Part shown: positions 25,961-35,228 of the stretch, piece by piece
Numbering within the stretch: the stretch's first letter is position 1
Layout: each line of letters starts with the position of its first letter
Origin: an uncultured Pseudohongiella sp.
GTDB lineage: Bacteria > Pseudomonadota > Gammaproteobacteria > Pseudomonadales > Pseudohongiellaceae
DNA length: 64,000 bases
Assembly: GCA_902597095.1 (NCBI GenBank)
Contig: CACJWK010000004.1
Span: forward strand, 1 to 64,000
Direction of reading: 5' to 3'
The notes under the pieces: model-generated
What the model was told of the DNA's origin: nothing
Databases searched by the model: none
What the model saw: the letters and a program-made list of their open reading frames with translations, nothing else
Made by a program: the position numbers and the translations under genes

Positions 25961-26215
25961 TTAAACGATCACAACGCTCTTGCTCATCAGCGCAAGGAGA
26001 TCCGGGTCCGAGAACATCGCAGACACTCTCGCCTGGGCTTCGCCCGCATCCAGCTCTGAGTTCCAGATGATCATAAAAGTATTGGGATCTGTAGCGCTGT
26101 GGTAGTGGCCTCCTTCGCTGAATCCTGCTGAGGCGCGTCTATCGGTGTCAGCGTTGTAATTGATTTTCCAGGCGCCGTCGTCCTTGACCCGGTGGGCGAT
26201 GAATATTTTCGCTAT
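25961..26215 (-). CDS. small DUF3764-like protein, apparent ATA start
   Basis: 84 codons counted from an ATA at 26213-26215. The product begins (I/M)AKIFIAHRVKDDGAWKIN and has ADTDRRASAGFSEGGHYHS and DPNTFMIIW, which fits small alpha-beta dimeric proteins of the DUF3764 type. A perfect AAGGAG (complement of 26222-26227) lies 6 nt before that ATA, exactly where the start codon should be. The next in-frame ATG is 126 bp upstream at 26341 and the added residues look non-coding. Either ATA is used or the ATG has mutated and the gene is silenced. Confidence 0.55.
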   Translation of the reverse strand: MAKIFIAHRVKDDGAWKINYNADTDRRASAGFSEGGHYHSATDPNTFMIIWNSELDAGEAQARVSAMFSDPDLLALMSKSVVIV

Positions 26216-26497
26216 TTTCTGCTCCTTTTTCTTGGTTCTCCAAAGCAGGCCAGCAATCGCGTCTGTCCCGGTAAAGTTTTTCGCTGGAAGTTTTTGCCGC
26301 GAAATCTGTCGTTCTGGCGGGGAAGCGCTGCAAGCTTGCAAGGGCTGTCGGCCAGTCGCCGCGGCTGCGCGCCCTCAAACAGGAAGAGTCCGTTAAATGA
26401 CAGCCCGTTCCCAATATCTTAATGCTCTGTCCGTTCCCTTCGGGTAAAATGCCACTCCGTAACCCAGTCATAATATGTCCTGCTACGAGGAGATTAG

Positions 26498-27757
26498 ATG
26501 TTTAAGACCGGTACCAGCCTTGCAGAATTTGACCCTGAAATCAGCGCAGCCATTGAATCCGAGAGAACCCGGCAGGAGCAGCATATCGAGCTCATCGCGT
26601 CGGAAAATCATACCAGCCCGTTCGTGATGGAAGCTCAGGGCTCAGTCCTGACCAATAAATACGCAGAAGGTTACCCGCACAAACGCTACTACGGGGGCTG
26701 TGAGTTCGTAGACAATGTCGAGGAAGTGGCTATCGCTCGGGCAAAAGAGCTGTTCGGTGCCGATTACGCAAATGTGCAGCCCCATTCGGGCTCCCAGGCC
26801 AACGCTTCGGTCTACATGGCGCTGGCGAAAGCAGGAGACACGGTCCTGGGCATGAGTCTCGCCGATGGCGGACATTTAACCCATGGCGCGTCGGTGAGTT
26901 TCTCAGGGCGGATGTACAACTCAGTGCAGTACGGTCTGAATTACGAAACAGGCGAAATCGATTACGATCAGATTGCTCAACTCGCTCAGGAGCACAAGCC
27001 ACGGATATTGATGGGGGGATTTTCCGCCTACTCGCGCGTGGTGGACTGGCAGAGATTCAGAGACATAGCCGACAGCGTAGGTGCCTATCTCGTGGTCGAT
27101 ATGGCGCATATCTCCGGCTTGGTGGCCGCCGGCGTGTATCCCAGTCCGGTGCAGATTGCCGACGTGACAACTTCAACGACGCACAAAACGCTGCGCGGTC
27201 CTCGCGGGGGTATTATTCTTGCCAAGTCGAACCCTGAGCTTGAGAAGAAACTCAACTTTTCCGTATTTCCGGAAAGTCAGGGGGGGCCGCTGATGCACGT
27301 AATTGCGGCAAAAGCTATCTGTTTCAAGGAAGCCATGAGTCCTGAGTTTCGCGCCTATCAGGAGCAGGTCATCAGAAACGCTCAGATCATGGCTCAGGGG
27401 TTCATCGACCGGGGCTATGACATTGTCTCGGGAGGTACGGACGATCATCTGTTTCTGTTGAGCCTGATTCGACAGGGCATTACCGGCAAAGACGCAGATG
27501 CCGCACTTGATGAGGCCAACATCACGGTCAACAAGAATGCAGTGCCGAATGATCCGAACCCGCCTTTTGTAACCAGTGGATTGAGGATCGGAACGCCCGC
27601 GATCACGACCAGAGGATTTGTCGAGGATGACTGTGCTGAGCTGACTGGCTGGATGTGCGATGTGCTTGACGACCTAGACAACCGGGAGGTGCGTGCTTCT
27701 GTTAAAGAGAAAGTGCTGGCGCTGTGTGCCAAGTATCCGGTTTACCGGCGGGCTTGA
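26498..27757 (+). CDS. glyA: serine hydroxymethyltransferase
   Basis: 419 residues, normal length. It carries [12 protein letters not shown], the PLP-lysine motif [13 protein letters not shown], and [13 protein letters not shown]. It converts serine and tetrahydrofolate to glycine and methylene-THF in the cytoplasm. A good GAGGAGA lies 7 nt upstream of the ATG. It is followed 16 bp later by nrdR, the conserved glyA-nrdR-rib order. Confidence 0.98.
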   Translation: MFKTGTSLAEFDPEISAAIESERTRQEQHIELIASENHTSPFVMEAQGSVLTNKYAEGYPHKRYYGGCEFVDNVEEVAIARAKELFGADYANVQPHSGSQANASVYMALAKAGDTVLGMSLADGGHLTHGASVSFSGRMYNSVQYGLNYETGEIDYDQIAQLAQEHKPRILMGGFSAYSRVVDWQRFRDIADSVGAYLVVDMAHISGLVAAGVYPSPVQIADVTTSTTHKTLRGPRGGIILAKSNPELEKKLNFSVFPESQGGPLMHVIAAKAICFKEAMSPEFRAYQEQVIRNAQIMAQGFIDRGYDIVSGGTDDHLFLLSLIRQGITGKDADAALDEANITVNKNAVPNDPNPPFVTSGLRIGTPAITTRGFVEDDCAELTGWMCDVLDDLDNREVRASVKEKVLALCAKYPVYRRA

Positions 27758-27773
27758 TCAAGAGAGCGTATTC

Positions 27774-28232
27774 ATGCACTGTCCTTTTTGCGGCGCTATA
27801 GATACCAAAGTGATTGATTCAAGGCTGGTCTCTGAGGGCAATCACGTGCGTCGTCGTCGTGAGTGCATAACCTGTGAGGAGCGTTTTACCACCTATGAAT
27901 CCGCGGAACTGGTGATGCCGCGGATAATCAAGCAGAACGGCATCAGAGAACCTTTCAATGAGGATAAGCTGTTTGCGGGCCTGAACAAAGCGCTGGAGAA
28001 ACGACCCGTCAGTATCGAAAGCGTTGAAGAGGCGGTCAATCGGATCAAAGCGAACCTACGCTCGACCGGGGAGCGTGAAATCCCCTCGCGCACAGTCGGT
28101 GAGCAAGTCACCAAGGAGCTTCGGGAACTGGACGAGGTTGCTTATGTCCGCTTTGCTTCGGTTTACCGGAGCTTTAAAGATCTGGCAGAGTTCAGGGCTG
28201 AGATCGACAAGTTGTCCAAAGACACGCCCTGA
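27774..28232 (+). CDS. nrdR: transcriptional repressor NrdR
   Basis: 152 residues from ATG 27774 (the longer frame reaching back into glyA is rejected). The zinc ribbon is [13 protein letters not shown] with [13 protein letters not shown], followed by an ATP-cone domain ([18 protein letters not shown]). NrdR represses ribonucleotide reductase operons when dATP is high. It sits between glyA and ribD, as in most gammaproteobacteria. Confidence 0.97.
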   Translation: MHCPFCGAIDTKVIDSRLVSEGNHVRRRRECITCEERFTTYESAELVMPRIIKQNGIREPFNEDKLFAGLNKALEKRPVSIESVEEAVNRIKANLRSTGEREIPSRTVGEQVTKELRELDEVAYVRFASVYRSFKDLAEFRAEIDKLSKDTP

Positions 28233-28286
28233 GCGCCAGACCACGGAAACGGGGTGGCCCGAGTCCAAAAACAGGCGCGAATCTGC

Positions 28287-28349
28287 TACACTCCCGCTCC
28301 TTTTCCCCTATGTCACCGACGCCCAGCCGTTGTTTGGCCAGTGTCGGTG
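28287..28349 (+). promoter_or_regulatory. candidate promoter and leader hairpin of the ribD operon
   Basis: An extended -10 element, TG-C-TACACT, ends at 28292. About 20 bp on, CACCGAC at 28314-28320 pairs with GTCGGTG at 28343-28349, and inner GCC/GGC pairing is possible. The hairpin ends 10 bp before the ribD ATG at 28360 and so lies next to its GGCGAG ribosome-binding site. It is not an FMN riboswitch: none of the conserved RFN helices are present. Confidence 0.4.
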
Positions 28350-28359
28350 AGGCGAGACC

Positions 28360-29523
28360 ATGGAATACGTCCGAAACTCAGACCTGAAGCCTTCGTGGTG
28401 TGACTGGCCCGTGCATATGCAGAGGGCTCTTGACCTGGCAGAAAGCGTCCTGACAGCCTGTCCCAATCCTCGGGTTGGGTGTGTACTGGTGCGGGACGGT
28501 CAGGTGATCTCGGAGGGCTGGCACAGTGCTGCCGGTGCACCCCATGCCGAAGCCATGGCGCTGGAAGCGGCGGGTCCGGCGGCCCGTGAGGGGGTTGCCT
28601 TCGTCAGTCTTGAGCCTTGCGCCCATCATGGCAAGACAGGACCGTGCAGCGAGGCGCTGATTGCCGCTGGCGTTGCAACGGTGGTGATCCCGATGCAGGA
28701 TCCGCATCCGGCAGTCTCTGGCAAGGGCATTGCACAACTCGAAGAAGCCGGTGTCGAAGTGATCATGATGGTCGATTTCGAGAAAGCCGCGCGTGTAATC
28801 AATCTCGGGTTTCTTTCTCGTGTTGAGCAGGGCAGGCCGCGGGTGCGAATGAAGCTTGCCATGAGCCTTGACGGTCGCACTGCCCTGTCCAACGGGGACA
28901 GTAAATGGATCACCGATGCGGCTTCTCGCAGTGACGTGCAGCTGCTGAGGGCAAGCAGTAGCGCAGTACTCACCGGAGTGGGTACCGTCCTGGCGGACGA
29001 TCCGAGCATGACGGTGCGGCCGGATGAAATGGGCTTAAGCGCCGATCAGCAGCGAAGTAATGCCTTAAACCTGCAAAATCCGCCTCTGCGGGTGGTCCTG
29101 GACAGCGCGTTGCGCACGCCTGCTCAATCCAAATTACTGGCAGCGGAGGGCAGGGTGCTCATTTATGCGACTGCCTCTGCGCAATCCGCGGAACTGGCAG
29201 AGCTGAAAAATTGCGAGCTCAAAGTGGCCGGAAGTGAGGCGCGGGTTGAACTGCTTCCGGTGTTGGAGTCACTGGCGTCTGAATATCACTGCAACGACAT
29301 TCTGGTGGAGGCAGGCCCTACCTTGTGCGGTGCATTCCTGCGCGCCAGGGTGGTTGATGAACTGATTATTTATGTGGCGCCAAAGCTGATGGGCAGCGAC
29401 GGGAAAGCCCTTCTGGATCTGCATGGTATTCAAACCATGGCAGATACCCCGACGTTTGAAGTCATAGAAACCCAGCAGCTGAAAGGGGATATCAAGTTGC
29501 GCCTGCTGCCGCAGCTTAGTTGA
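28360..29523 (+). CDS. ribD: bifunctional riboflavin deaminase/reductase RibD
   Basis: 387 residues. The N-terminal deaminase zinc site is HAEAMAL with EPCAHHGKTGPC. The C-terminal NADPH reductase has KLAMSLDGRTAL and DILVEAGPTLCGAFL. It catalyses the second and third steps of riboflavin synthesis. First gene of the riboflavin block, 127 bp after nrdR. A little longer than E. coli RibD (367). Confidence 0.96.
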   Translation: MEYVRNSDLKPSWCDWPVHMQRALDLAESVLTACPNPRVGCVLVRDGQVISEGWHSAAGAPHAEAMALEAAGPAAREGVAFVSLEPCAHHGKTGPCSEALIAAGVATVVIPMQDPHPAVSGKGIAQLEEAGVEVIMMVDFEKAARVINLGFLSRVEQGRPRVRMKLAMSLDGRTALSNGDSKWITDAASRSDVQLLRASSSAVLTGVGTVLADDPSMTVRPDEMGLSADQQRSNALNLQNPPLRVVLDSALRTPAQSKLLAAEGRVLIYATASAQSAELAELKNCELKVAGSEARVELLPVLESLASEYHCNDILVEAGPTLCGAFLRARVVDELIIYVAPKLMGSDGKALLDLHGIQTMADTPTFEVIETQQLKGDIKLRLLPQLS

Positions 29524-29557
29524 AAAAGCGGCCTCACGGTCCAACAGGGAATCCAAT

Positions 29558-30214
29558 ATGTTTACCGGAATAGTTGAAAGCATCGGCAAGGTGGTAAGCC
29601 TTGAAAGAATTCAGGAGGAATGGCGACTTACCCTGCAAACAGGCAGCCTGAGCCTTGATGATGTTAAGCTCGGAGACAGTATTGCAGTGAGTGGTTGTTG
29701 TTTGACTGTCGTGCAGTTAACCGGAGATGGATTCGCCGCCGACGTGTCCAACGAGACACTCCGCTGCACGACCCTCGGAGACTTCAAGCCTGGTACTCGG
29801 GTGAATCTAGAGAAAGCGATGCAGGCAACAGATCGTTTTGGGGGACATATCGTCAGCGGTCACGTTGACGGCGTGGGCGAGCTGGTGTCCACCGAAATTG
29901 AGGGCAAGAGCCACAAGCTGGTATTTTCGGTTCCCGACACACTGAGCAGATACATCGCTGCCAAAGGGTCGATTTGCATTGACGGGACCAGTCTGACGGT
30001 GAATCAGGTACAAGCGAATACCTTCTCCATCAATATCATTCCTCATACGCAAGAAATGACGGTGAGCGGCACTTACCGGCTCGGACAGCGGGTCAACCTG
30101 GAAGTGGATCTTATTGCCCGCTACCTGGAGAAACTATTTTCGAATGAACATCACGATGAAGGCGGAGGCGTCAGTGCATCGCTGCTTGAGCAACACGGAT
30201 TCAAGCGAGACTGA
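29558..30214 (+). CDS. ribE: riboflavin synthase, alpha subunit
   Basis: 218 residues with the internal duplication of the family. The start is MFTGIVESIGKV; GCCLTVVQL and IDGTSLTVNQV are the equivalent halves, and GHIVSGHVDG precedes the second lumazine domain. It dismutates two dimethylribityllumazines to riboflavin. GGGAATCC precedes the ATG. It lies 34 bp after ribD. Confidence 0.97.
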   Translation: MFTGIVESIGKVVSLERIQEEWRLTLQTGSLSLDDVKLGDSIAVSGCCLTVVQLTGDGFAADVSNETLRCTTLGDFKPGTRVNLEKAMQATDRFGGHIVSGHVDGVGELVSTEIEGKSHKLVFSVPDTLSRYIAAKGSICIDGTSLTVNQVQANTFSINIIPHTQEMTVSGTYRLGQRVNLEVDLIARYLEKLFSNEHHDEGGGVSASLLEQHGFKRD

Positions 30215-30225
30215 ATGGCCGCACT

Positions 30226-31338
30226 ATGAAGCTTAACTCGATAGAAGAAATAATAGACGATATCCGCCTCGGCAAGATGGTGATCCTCATGGACGATGAG
30301 GATCGTGAGAATGAAGGCGATCTGATCATTGCGGCGGAGCGGGTGCGTACTGAGGACGTCAATTTCATGGCAACCAATGCGCGCGGACTGATTTGCCTGA
30401 CTCTCACCGGCGAGCGCTGTAAGCACCTCAAGCTGCCCCTGATGGTGGATGACAACAATACCCCTTATAACACGAGTTTTACGGTTTCCATTGAAGCGGC
30501 AAGCGGCGTAACGACAGGGATTTCTGCGGCTGATCGTGCCCGGACCATTCAGGTCGCCGTAGCCAGAGACAGCGAGCCGGAAGACATCGTCCAGCCCGGA
30601 CATATTTTTCCCATCATGGCCCAGCCGGGAGGCGTTTTGCGTCGGGCGGGGCATACCGAAGCGGGTTGTGATCTTGCGCGGCTGGCGGGCTATCAGCCGG
30701 CGGCAGCCATCGTAGAAATCATGAACGAAGACGGGTCGATGGCGCGCCGGCCAGATCTCGAAAAATTTGCCCACAAGCATGACCTCAAAATCGGTACCAT
30801 TGTTGATCTGATTCACTATCGTATTGCGAACGAGCAGACGGTAACCCGGACCGAAACCTATGAGATGGCCACTGCACACGGTCCGTTCACGGTTCATAAG
30901 TATGTGGATTCCATCAGTGGGAGCCTGCACCTCGCTTTTGTCAAAGGTGAGCCGTCTGCAGAGGAGCCCACGCTGACAAGAGTCCACATACCCAACACCT
31001 TGCGTGATACATGCGAGGTCTATAATTCTGAGCGAACCAGCTGGTCTTTCAGTGCCGCACTGAGAAGAATCAGCGCGGAAGGCAGAGGAGTCGCTGTGTT
31101 ATTATCCGGAGAGGATTACGGTCAGGATCTCGCCGGCAATCTGGCCTCGGCACTGGCTGAGGGCACTGACGGTTCACAGGCGACTCGTGCCGGCAGTGAT
31201 CTGACGATCGGCACAGGTTCGCAGATACTGCGCGACCTCGGGGTTGGCAAGATGCGATTGTTGAGCCACCCGGCACGTTTCAACGCGATTTCCGGATTTG
31301 ACCTTGAAGTGGTCGATTTCGTCGGCTTTGAGAAATAA
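30226..31338 (+). CDS. ribBA: DHBP synthase RibB with degenerate GTP cyclohydrolase II domain
   Basis: 370 residues. Residues 1-~205 are an intact 3,4-dihydroxy-2-butanone 4-phosphate synthase, with DDEDRENEGDLI and RAGHTEAGCDLARLAG. The C-terminal half has the GCHII fold (GVGKMRLLSHPARFNAISGF) but lacks the three zinc-binding cysteines: the segment normally reading HSECLTGD reads VHIPNTLRDTCEV. The second half is therefore expected to be catalytically dead; the separate ribA at 33963 supplies that activity. Similar RibB-X proteins occur in other gammaproteobacteria. Confidence 0.94.
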   Translation: MKLNSIEEIIDDIRLGKMVILMDDEDRENEGDLIIAAERVRTEDVNFMATNARGLICLTLTGERCKHLKLPLMVDDNNTPYNTSFTVSIEAASGVTTGISAADRARTIQVAVARDSEPEDIVQPGHIFPIMAQPGGVLRRAGHTEAGCDLARLAGYQPAAAIVEIMNEDGSMARRPDLEKFAHKHDLKIGTIVDLIHYRIANEQTVTRTETYEMATAHGPFTVHKYVDSISGSLHLAFVKGEPSAEEPTLTRVHIPNTLRDTCEVYNSERTSWSFSAALRRISAEGRGVAVLLSGEDYGQDLAGNLASALAEGTDGSQATRAGSDLTIGTGSQILRDLGVGKMRLLSHPARFNAISGFDLEVVDFVGFEK

Positions 31339-31398
31339 CACCAACCGTCGGCTGCTCGGCGGGCTCCGGTCGGGCAGTGACTAAAGGATTGAGTGATC

Positions 31399-31872
31399 AT
31401 GAGCATCAAAATCATTGAAGGGGATTATCAGCTTGCTTCGGCACGATTTGGTCTTGCGGTGGCACGCTTCAACAGCTTCATCGTTGATCGGTTGCTGGAA
31501 GGGGCCCTGGACGCGCTGCAAAAGCAGGGGGTGATGGAACGAGACATCACCGTGGTAAAAGTCCCGGGCGCTTATGAGCTGCCACTGGCGGTCAAGATGA
31601 TGCTGGATCAGAACAGTTACGATGGCATTATCGCGCTCGGCGCAGTGATCCGCGGTGGAACTCCGCACTTTGAATATGTCGCCGGTGAGTGTGTAAAAGG
31701 GCTCAGCCAGGCCGGCCTCGGTGCGTCTTTGCCGGTAAGCTTCGGTGTGCTGACGGTCGACACCATTGAGCAGGCCATTGAAAGAGCGGGCACCAAAGCA
31801 GGCAACAAAGGCGCGGAAGCGGCTATGACAGCCATTGAAATGGTCAGCTTGTCTCGTCAACTGAAAGCCTAA
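31399..31872 (+). CDS. ribH: 6,7-dimethyl-8-ribityllumazine synthase
   Basis: 157 residues from ATG 31399, preferred over an in-frame GTG at 31393 because AAAGGA at 31384-31389 is then 9 nt away. Family motifs: [45 protein letters not shown] and [19 protein letters not shown]. It condenses the pyrimidine and dihydroxybutanone phosphate precursors. It is 54 bp after ribBA and 22 bp before nusB. Confidence 0.97.
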   Translation: MSIKIIEGDYQLASARFGLAVARFNSFIVDRLLEGALDALQKQGVMERDITVVKVPGAYELPLAVKMMLDQNSYDGIIALGAVIRGGTPHFEYVAGECVKGLSQAGLGASLPVSFGVLTVDTIEQAIERAGTKAGNKGAEAAMTAIEMVSLSRQLKA

Positions 31873-31894
31873 GGCTTCACATTTAGGTGGTCAG

Positions 31895-32335
31895 GTGCCT
31901 TCCAAACTCCCTCTAGCCCAACGCAGAAAGGCGCGACAGCTGATTCTGCAGGCCCTCTATCAATGGTCTCTCACCGGTGCTGAGCCTTCGGAGATCAGCA
32001 AAGAGTTCCGCGATCGGAATAACGCGAAGATTGATTGGGTTTTTTTTGATGAGGTTTTCCAGGATATTCCCAAAACAGCCGACACTCTCGATGCACATCT
32101 GCATCCTTTGCTGGACCGAAAACCGGAGGCACTGGATCCCATTGAAAAGTCCCTGCTCTATCTGGGAGCCTATGAGCTGGCAAATCGCATCGATGTGCCG
32201 TATCGCGTGGTAATCAATGAATGTGTCGAACTCGCTAAGGTGTTTGGGGCCACAGAGAGTTACAAGTACATCAACGGCGTTCTGGATAAACTTGCCCCCG
32301 CACTGCGCACCGCCGAATACGGCAGGCGGGCCTGA
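31895..32335 (+). CDS. nusB: transcription antitermination factor NusB
   Basis: 146 residues starting with GTG at 31895, with AGGTGG upstream. The all-helical NusB fold is evident: AQRRKARQLILQALYQWSL, LLDRKPEALDPIEKSLLYLGAYEL and VVINECVELAKVFG. It binds BoxA RNA with S10 in rRNA antitermination. The ribH-nusB-thiL order is standard. Confidence 0.97.
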   Translation: MPSKLPLAQRRKARQLILQALYQWSLTGAEPSEISKEFRDRNNAKIDWVFFDEVFQDIPKTADTLDAHLHPLLDRKPEALDPIEKSLLYLGAYELANRIDVPYRVVINECVELAKVFGATESYKYINGVLDKLAPALRTAEYGRRA

Positions 32336-32387
32336 GCATAGGGCTCAGCGGTCAGGCGCCTGCTTATCGCACATGGTCTGATTGAAC

Positions 32388-33437
32388 ATGTCACTCTCAG
32401 AATTTGAACTGATTGACCGCTTCTTCAAATCTCGAATGACAGGGGATCTGCATCCGGCAGTAAGCCTCGGCATTGGCGATGATGCTGCGATTATGCGTGG
32501 CCGGCCCGGACAATCGCTGTGCGTGTGTACCGATGTCCTCGTCAATGGTGTTCATTTCCCTGCCAGGGCTGATCCTTCGGAAATCGGGCAGCGTGCTCTG
32601 CGAGTCAATCTGAGTGACCTGGCCGCTATGGGCGCCCGGCCCGTGTGTTTTACGCTGGGACTGACCCTGCCCTCTGCCGATGAGCAATGGCTGTCGGGGT
32701 TTTCGTCGGGCTTGTTCGGCGCAGCCGAGCAGTTCGGGTGTTCCCTGATGGGTGGTGACACCACCCGCGGCCCCTTGTCCATCAGCATTACTGCGATCGG
32801 GGAGGTGCCGTCGGGGCAAGCTGTCAGCCGAAGCGGGGCAAAGCCGGGCGATGTGCTGTATGTCACCGGCTGTCTGGGCGATGGGCAGGTCGCCTTACAT
32901 CAGTTGGATTTTGAAGCGGCAGAATTCACGGCGCATAAGCCAGCACTCGCTGAAGCAGCGCATCAGTCAGTCCGTAAAGATCTGACCCCGAAAGACCATG
33001 CTTACCTGTATCGACGATTTTTTCGTCCTGAGCCCAGGCTGGCTTTCGCTGATCTGGCCCGCAATCTGATGAGCTCGGCGATTGATGTGTCTGACGGACT
33101 GCGCGCAGATGCGGGTCATCTGGCCAGGGCTTCTGCTGTCGAGCTGTGCATTAATCTAGATCAGCTGCCGTTCTCTCGATCGGTGCTTGGCCTAACTTCA
33201 GAGGCAGAGCGTGTGAATGCAGCGCTGTACGGAGGTGATGATTACGAGCTTTGCTTCACCGCGGAGACTGCCTGCCGGGATAAGATTGGCGAGATCGCGG
33301 CGAGTGCAGGTTTGCGGGTGACTGAAATCGGTGAAGTCCGGCACGGGAACGGGGTTAGCCTGTTTGACCGGGGGGTTGCTACAACGGCTGATCACCAGCG
33401 TGGCTTCGATCATTTTTCCAGAATGGAGACTCCGTGA
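32388..33437 (+). CDS. thiL: thiamine-monophosphate kinase
   Basis: 349 residues from ATG 32388 (an in-frame TTG two codons earlier is less likely). SLGIGDDAAIM is the Mg2+-binding motif, followed by VNLSDLAAMGARPVC, MGGDTTRGPLSI and SSAIDVSDGLRAD. It phosphorylates thiamine monophosphate to the pyrophosphate cofactor. Its TGA overlaps the GTG of pgpA. Confidence 0.95.
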   Translation: MSLSEFELIDRFFKSRMTGDLHPAVSLGIGDDAAIMRGRPGQSLCVCTDVLVNGVHFPARADPSEIGQRALRVNLSDLAAMGARPVCFTLGLTLPSADEQWLSGFSSGLFGAAEQFGCSLMGGDTTRGPLSISITAIGEVPSGQAVSRSGAKPGDVLYVTGCLGDGQVALHQLDFEAAEFTAHKPALAEAAHQSVRKDLTPKDHAYLYRRFFRPEPRLAFADLARNLMSSAIDVSDGLRADAGHLARASAVELCINLDQLPFSRSVLGLTSEAERVNAALYGGDDYELCFTAETACRDKIGEIAASAGLRVTEIGEVRHGNGVSLFDRGVATTADHQRGFDHFSRMETP

Positions 33438-33907
33438 TACCGGCAGGATTCGACAAGACCAGTCCGGCACACTGGCTCGCATTCGGTCTCGGTAGCGGGT
33501 TTGCGCCCAAGGCGCCCGGGACCGTTGGTTCTGCCGCTGCGATACTGCTGTATCTGCCACTGGCAGAGCTCCCGCTGGCTGTCTACTGTGCAATAATCGT
33601 TCTGGCATTTGTGGCAGGCGTCTGGATCTGCGGCGCAACTTCTAGACAGCTTGGAGTTCATGACCATGGCGGAATCGTCTGGGATGAGTTCGTGGGCGTG
33701 TGGATCACGCTGACGGCCGTCCCACCGACCCTGAGTGGAGTGCTATTTGGCTTTCTGCTGTTTCGACTGCTGGATATTGTAAAACCGTGGCCAATCAAGT
33801 GGGCTGATAATAAGGTTCACGGTGGTTTTGGCATCATGCTCGATGATGCGATTGCAGGTATTCTGGCGGCCGCCTGCTTGAAGGCAGGCTTTTTGCTCAT
33901 CGCCTAG
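33434..33907 (+). CDS. pgpA: phosphatidylglycerophosphatase A
   Basis: 157 residues from a GTG that overlaps the thiL stop by 4 bp. It has the N-terminal ASGFGxG-like loop ([17 protein letters not shown]), [12 protein letters not shown] with the acidic active-site cluster, and [10 protein letters not shown] near the C-terminus, with four hydrophobic segments. It dephosphorylates phosphatidylglycerophosphate in the inner membrane. Its last codons form a terminator-like hairpin. Confidence 0.94.
   Translation: MIPAGFDKTSPAHWLAFGLGSGFAPKAPGTVGSAAAILLYLPLAELPLAVYCAIIVLAFVAGVWICGATSRQLGVHDHGGIVWDEFVGVWITLTAVPPTLSGVLFGFLLFRLLDIVKPWPIKWADNKVHGGFGIMLDDAIAGILAAACLKAGFLLIA
33872..33894 (+). terminator. 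terminator-like hairpin inside the pgpA 3' end
   Basis: GCCTGC at 33872-33877 pairs with GCAGGC at 33884-33889 around a 6-base loop, followed by TTTTT. It lies 13 bp before the pgpA stop codon. It may end or attenuate the upstream rib-nus-thi transcript before ribA. Confidence 0.5.
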
Positions 33908-33962
33908 CTATGTTCTGAAAAAGCTGGTTTGGCCCGTTCATCAATTAAAAAAGAGTGACAGC

Positions 33963-34547
33963 GTGACGATATCTTTCACCGCATCAGCAGCGCTACCGAC
34001 GCAGTGGGGGCAGTTCAATATTCACGGTTTCGAGGACTCAGCGATGGGCAAGGAGCACGTGGCGCTGGCCATGGGCGGACTCGGTCCGGGTCAACCAATA
34101 CTGTGTCGATTGCACTCTGAATGCCTGACCGGTGATTGCCTATTCAGCCTGCGCTGTGATTGCGGCCCTCAGCTGCAGGCAGCCATGCATAGGATTGCCG
34201 AGGAAGGGCAAGGCCTGGTTCTTTATCTGCGCCAGGAAGGAAAGGACATTGGCTTACTAAACAAAATCAAAGCTTATGGCCTGCAGGACAGCGGAGCCGA
34301 TACGGTCGAAGCGAACGAACAACTGGGGTTTGCTGCCGATGGTCGCGAATATGACATTTGCCGTCCCATGCTTGAGCATCTCGGAGTCGACACGCTGCGC
34401 GTGATGACCAACAACTCCCGTAAGGTAGATGCGCTCCAATCGATGGGGGTGACGATTGAGGAGATGGTCGCTCTGCATACCGGCGTTAATCCGCACAACA
34501 AGGACTATCTTGCGGTCAAAGTCAGTAAACTTGGTCACATCGAATAA
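33963..34547 (+). CDS. ribA: GTP cyclohydrolase II
   Basis: 194 residues starting with GTG at 33963. The zinc site is intact in [18 protein letters not shown]. The arginine and downstream [23 protein letters not shown] and [11 protein letters not shown] motifs are complete. It opens the GTP ring in the first committed step of the riboflavin pathway. It compensates for the missing cysteines in the fused RibBA at 30226. Confidence 0.96.
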   Translation: MTISFTASAALPTQWGQFNIHGFEDSAMGKEHVALAMGGLGPGQPILCRLHSECLTGDCLFSLRCDCGPQLQAAMHRIAEEGQGLVLYLRQEGKDIGLLNKIKAYGLQDSGADTVEANEQLGFAADGREYDICRPMLEHLGVDTLRVMTNNSRKVDALQSMGVTIEEMVALHTGVNPHNKDYLAVKVSKLGHIE

Positions 34548-34565
34548 TCGCTACCCGGAATTCCC

Positions 34566-35228
34566 TTGTCTCAATCCCGCTCACTAATTGTTGATTTTCT
34601 GCGCCATGGTGAACCAGAAGGGGGAGATATCCTCCGAGGCAGGATAAACCCGATTCTGACCGAGTTAGGATGGCAGCAGATGAGAGCGGCAGCCTCTCTG
34701 GATGTGTCTTTTTCGGCAACAGCAAACACACCGCTCTGGGACACAGTGATCAGCTCGCCCCTGTTGCGATGTCGCGAGTTCGCTGAGCGAGCTGCGAGCG
34801 CTGCTCAGGCGAGTTGTCGCATAGAGGAGCAGTGGCAGGAAATTGATTATGGAGACTGGGATGGTATGCCGCTGAATCACTGGCGCCGGGAGGCGGCCGA
34901 TCAGTTTCGCGCTTTCCGACAGGACCCGGCTGCGCTGGCACCCCCCAATGGTGAAGATTTCCTATCGTTCAAAGCGCGGATTCTTGCTGCCTGGCAGGCT
35001 ATCGGCGATCGGCAAGGATCCAGCCACGTACTGGTGGTCACCCATGGTGGGGTGATGCGAGTCGTTCTGCCATGGGTGCTTGGAATGCCACTGAATCGGA
35101 GTTTTCCGCTAGACATCCCTTTTGCGTGCCTCAGCAGGATAAAACTGACATGGGCTGACGACAAAGTCAGCACCAGCCTGATCTTTCATAATGGCGCCGC
35201 TTATCGTCAGGCGAACGAGTTGTCTTAA
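34566..35228 (+). CDS. cobC: histidine phosphatase, probable alpha-ribazole phosphatase CobC
   Basis: 220 residues starting with TTG at 34566. The catalytic RHG motif is in DFLRHGEPEGG, with RCREFAERAA, ElqEIDYGDWDG-type sequence (EEQWQEIDYGDWDG) and VVTHGGVMRVVLPW carrying the second histidine. CobC removes the phosphate from alpha-ribazole-5'-phosphate in cobalamin assembly. It is convergent with btuF, with which its stop overlaps. The neighbouring cobalamin genes support the assignment over other phosphoglycerate-mutase-like proteins. Confidence 0.85.
   Translation: MSQSRSLIVDFLRHGEPEGGDILRGRINPILTELGWQQMRAAASLDVSFSATANTPLWDTVISSPLLRCREFAERAASAAQASCRIEEQWQEIDYGDWDGMPLNHWRREAADQFRAFRQDPAALAPPNGEDFLSFKARILAAWQAIGDRQGSSHVLVVTHGGVMRVVLPWVLGMPLNRSFPLDIPFACLSRIKLTWADDKVSTSLIFHNGAAYRQANELS

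Noticed and set aside
28233-28359. Possible FMN riboswitch before ribD
   Set aside because: None of the conserved RFN segments are present; only a simple stem-loop.
30151-30987. 278-residue open frame antisense to ribE/ribBA
   Set aside because: Covers two conserved genes on the other strand; no domain or start signal.
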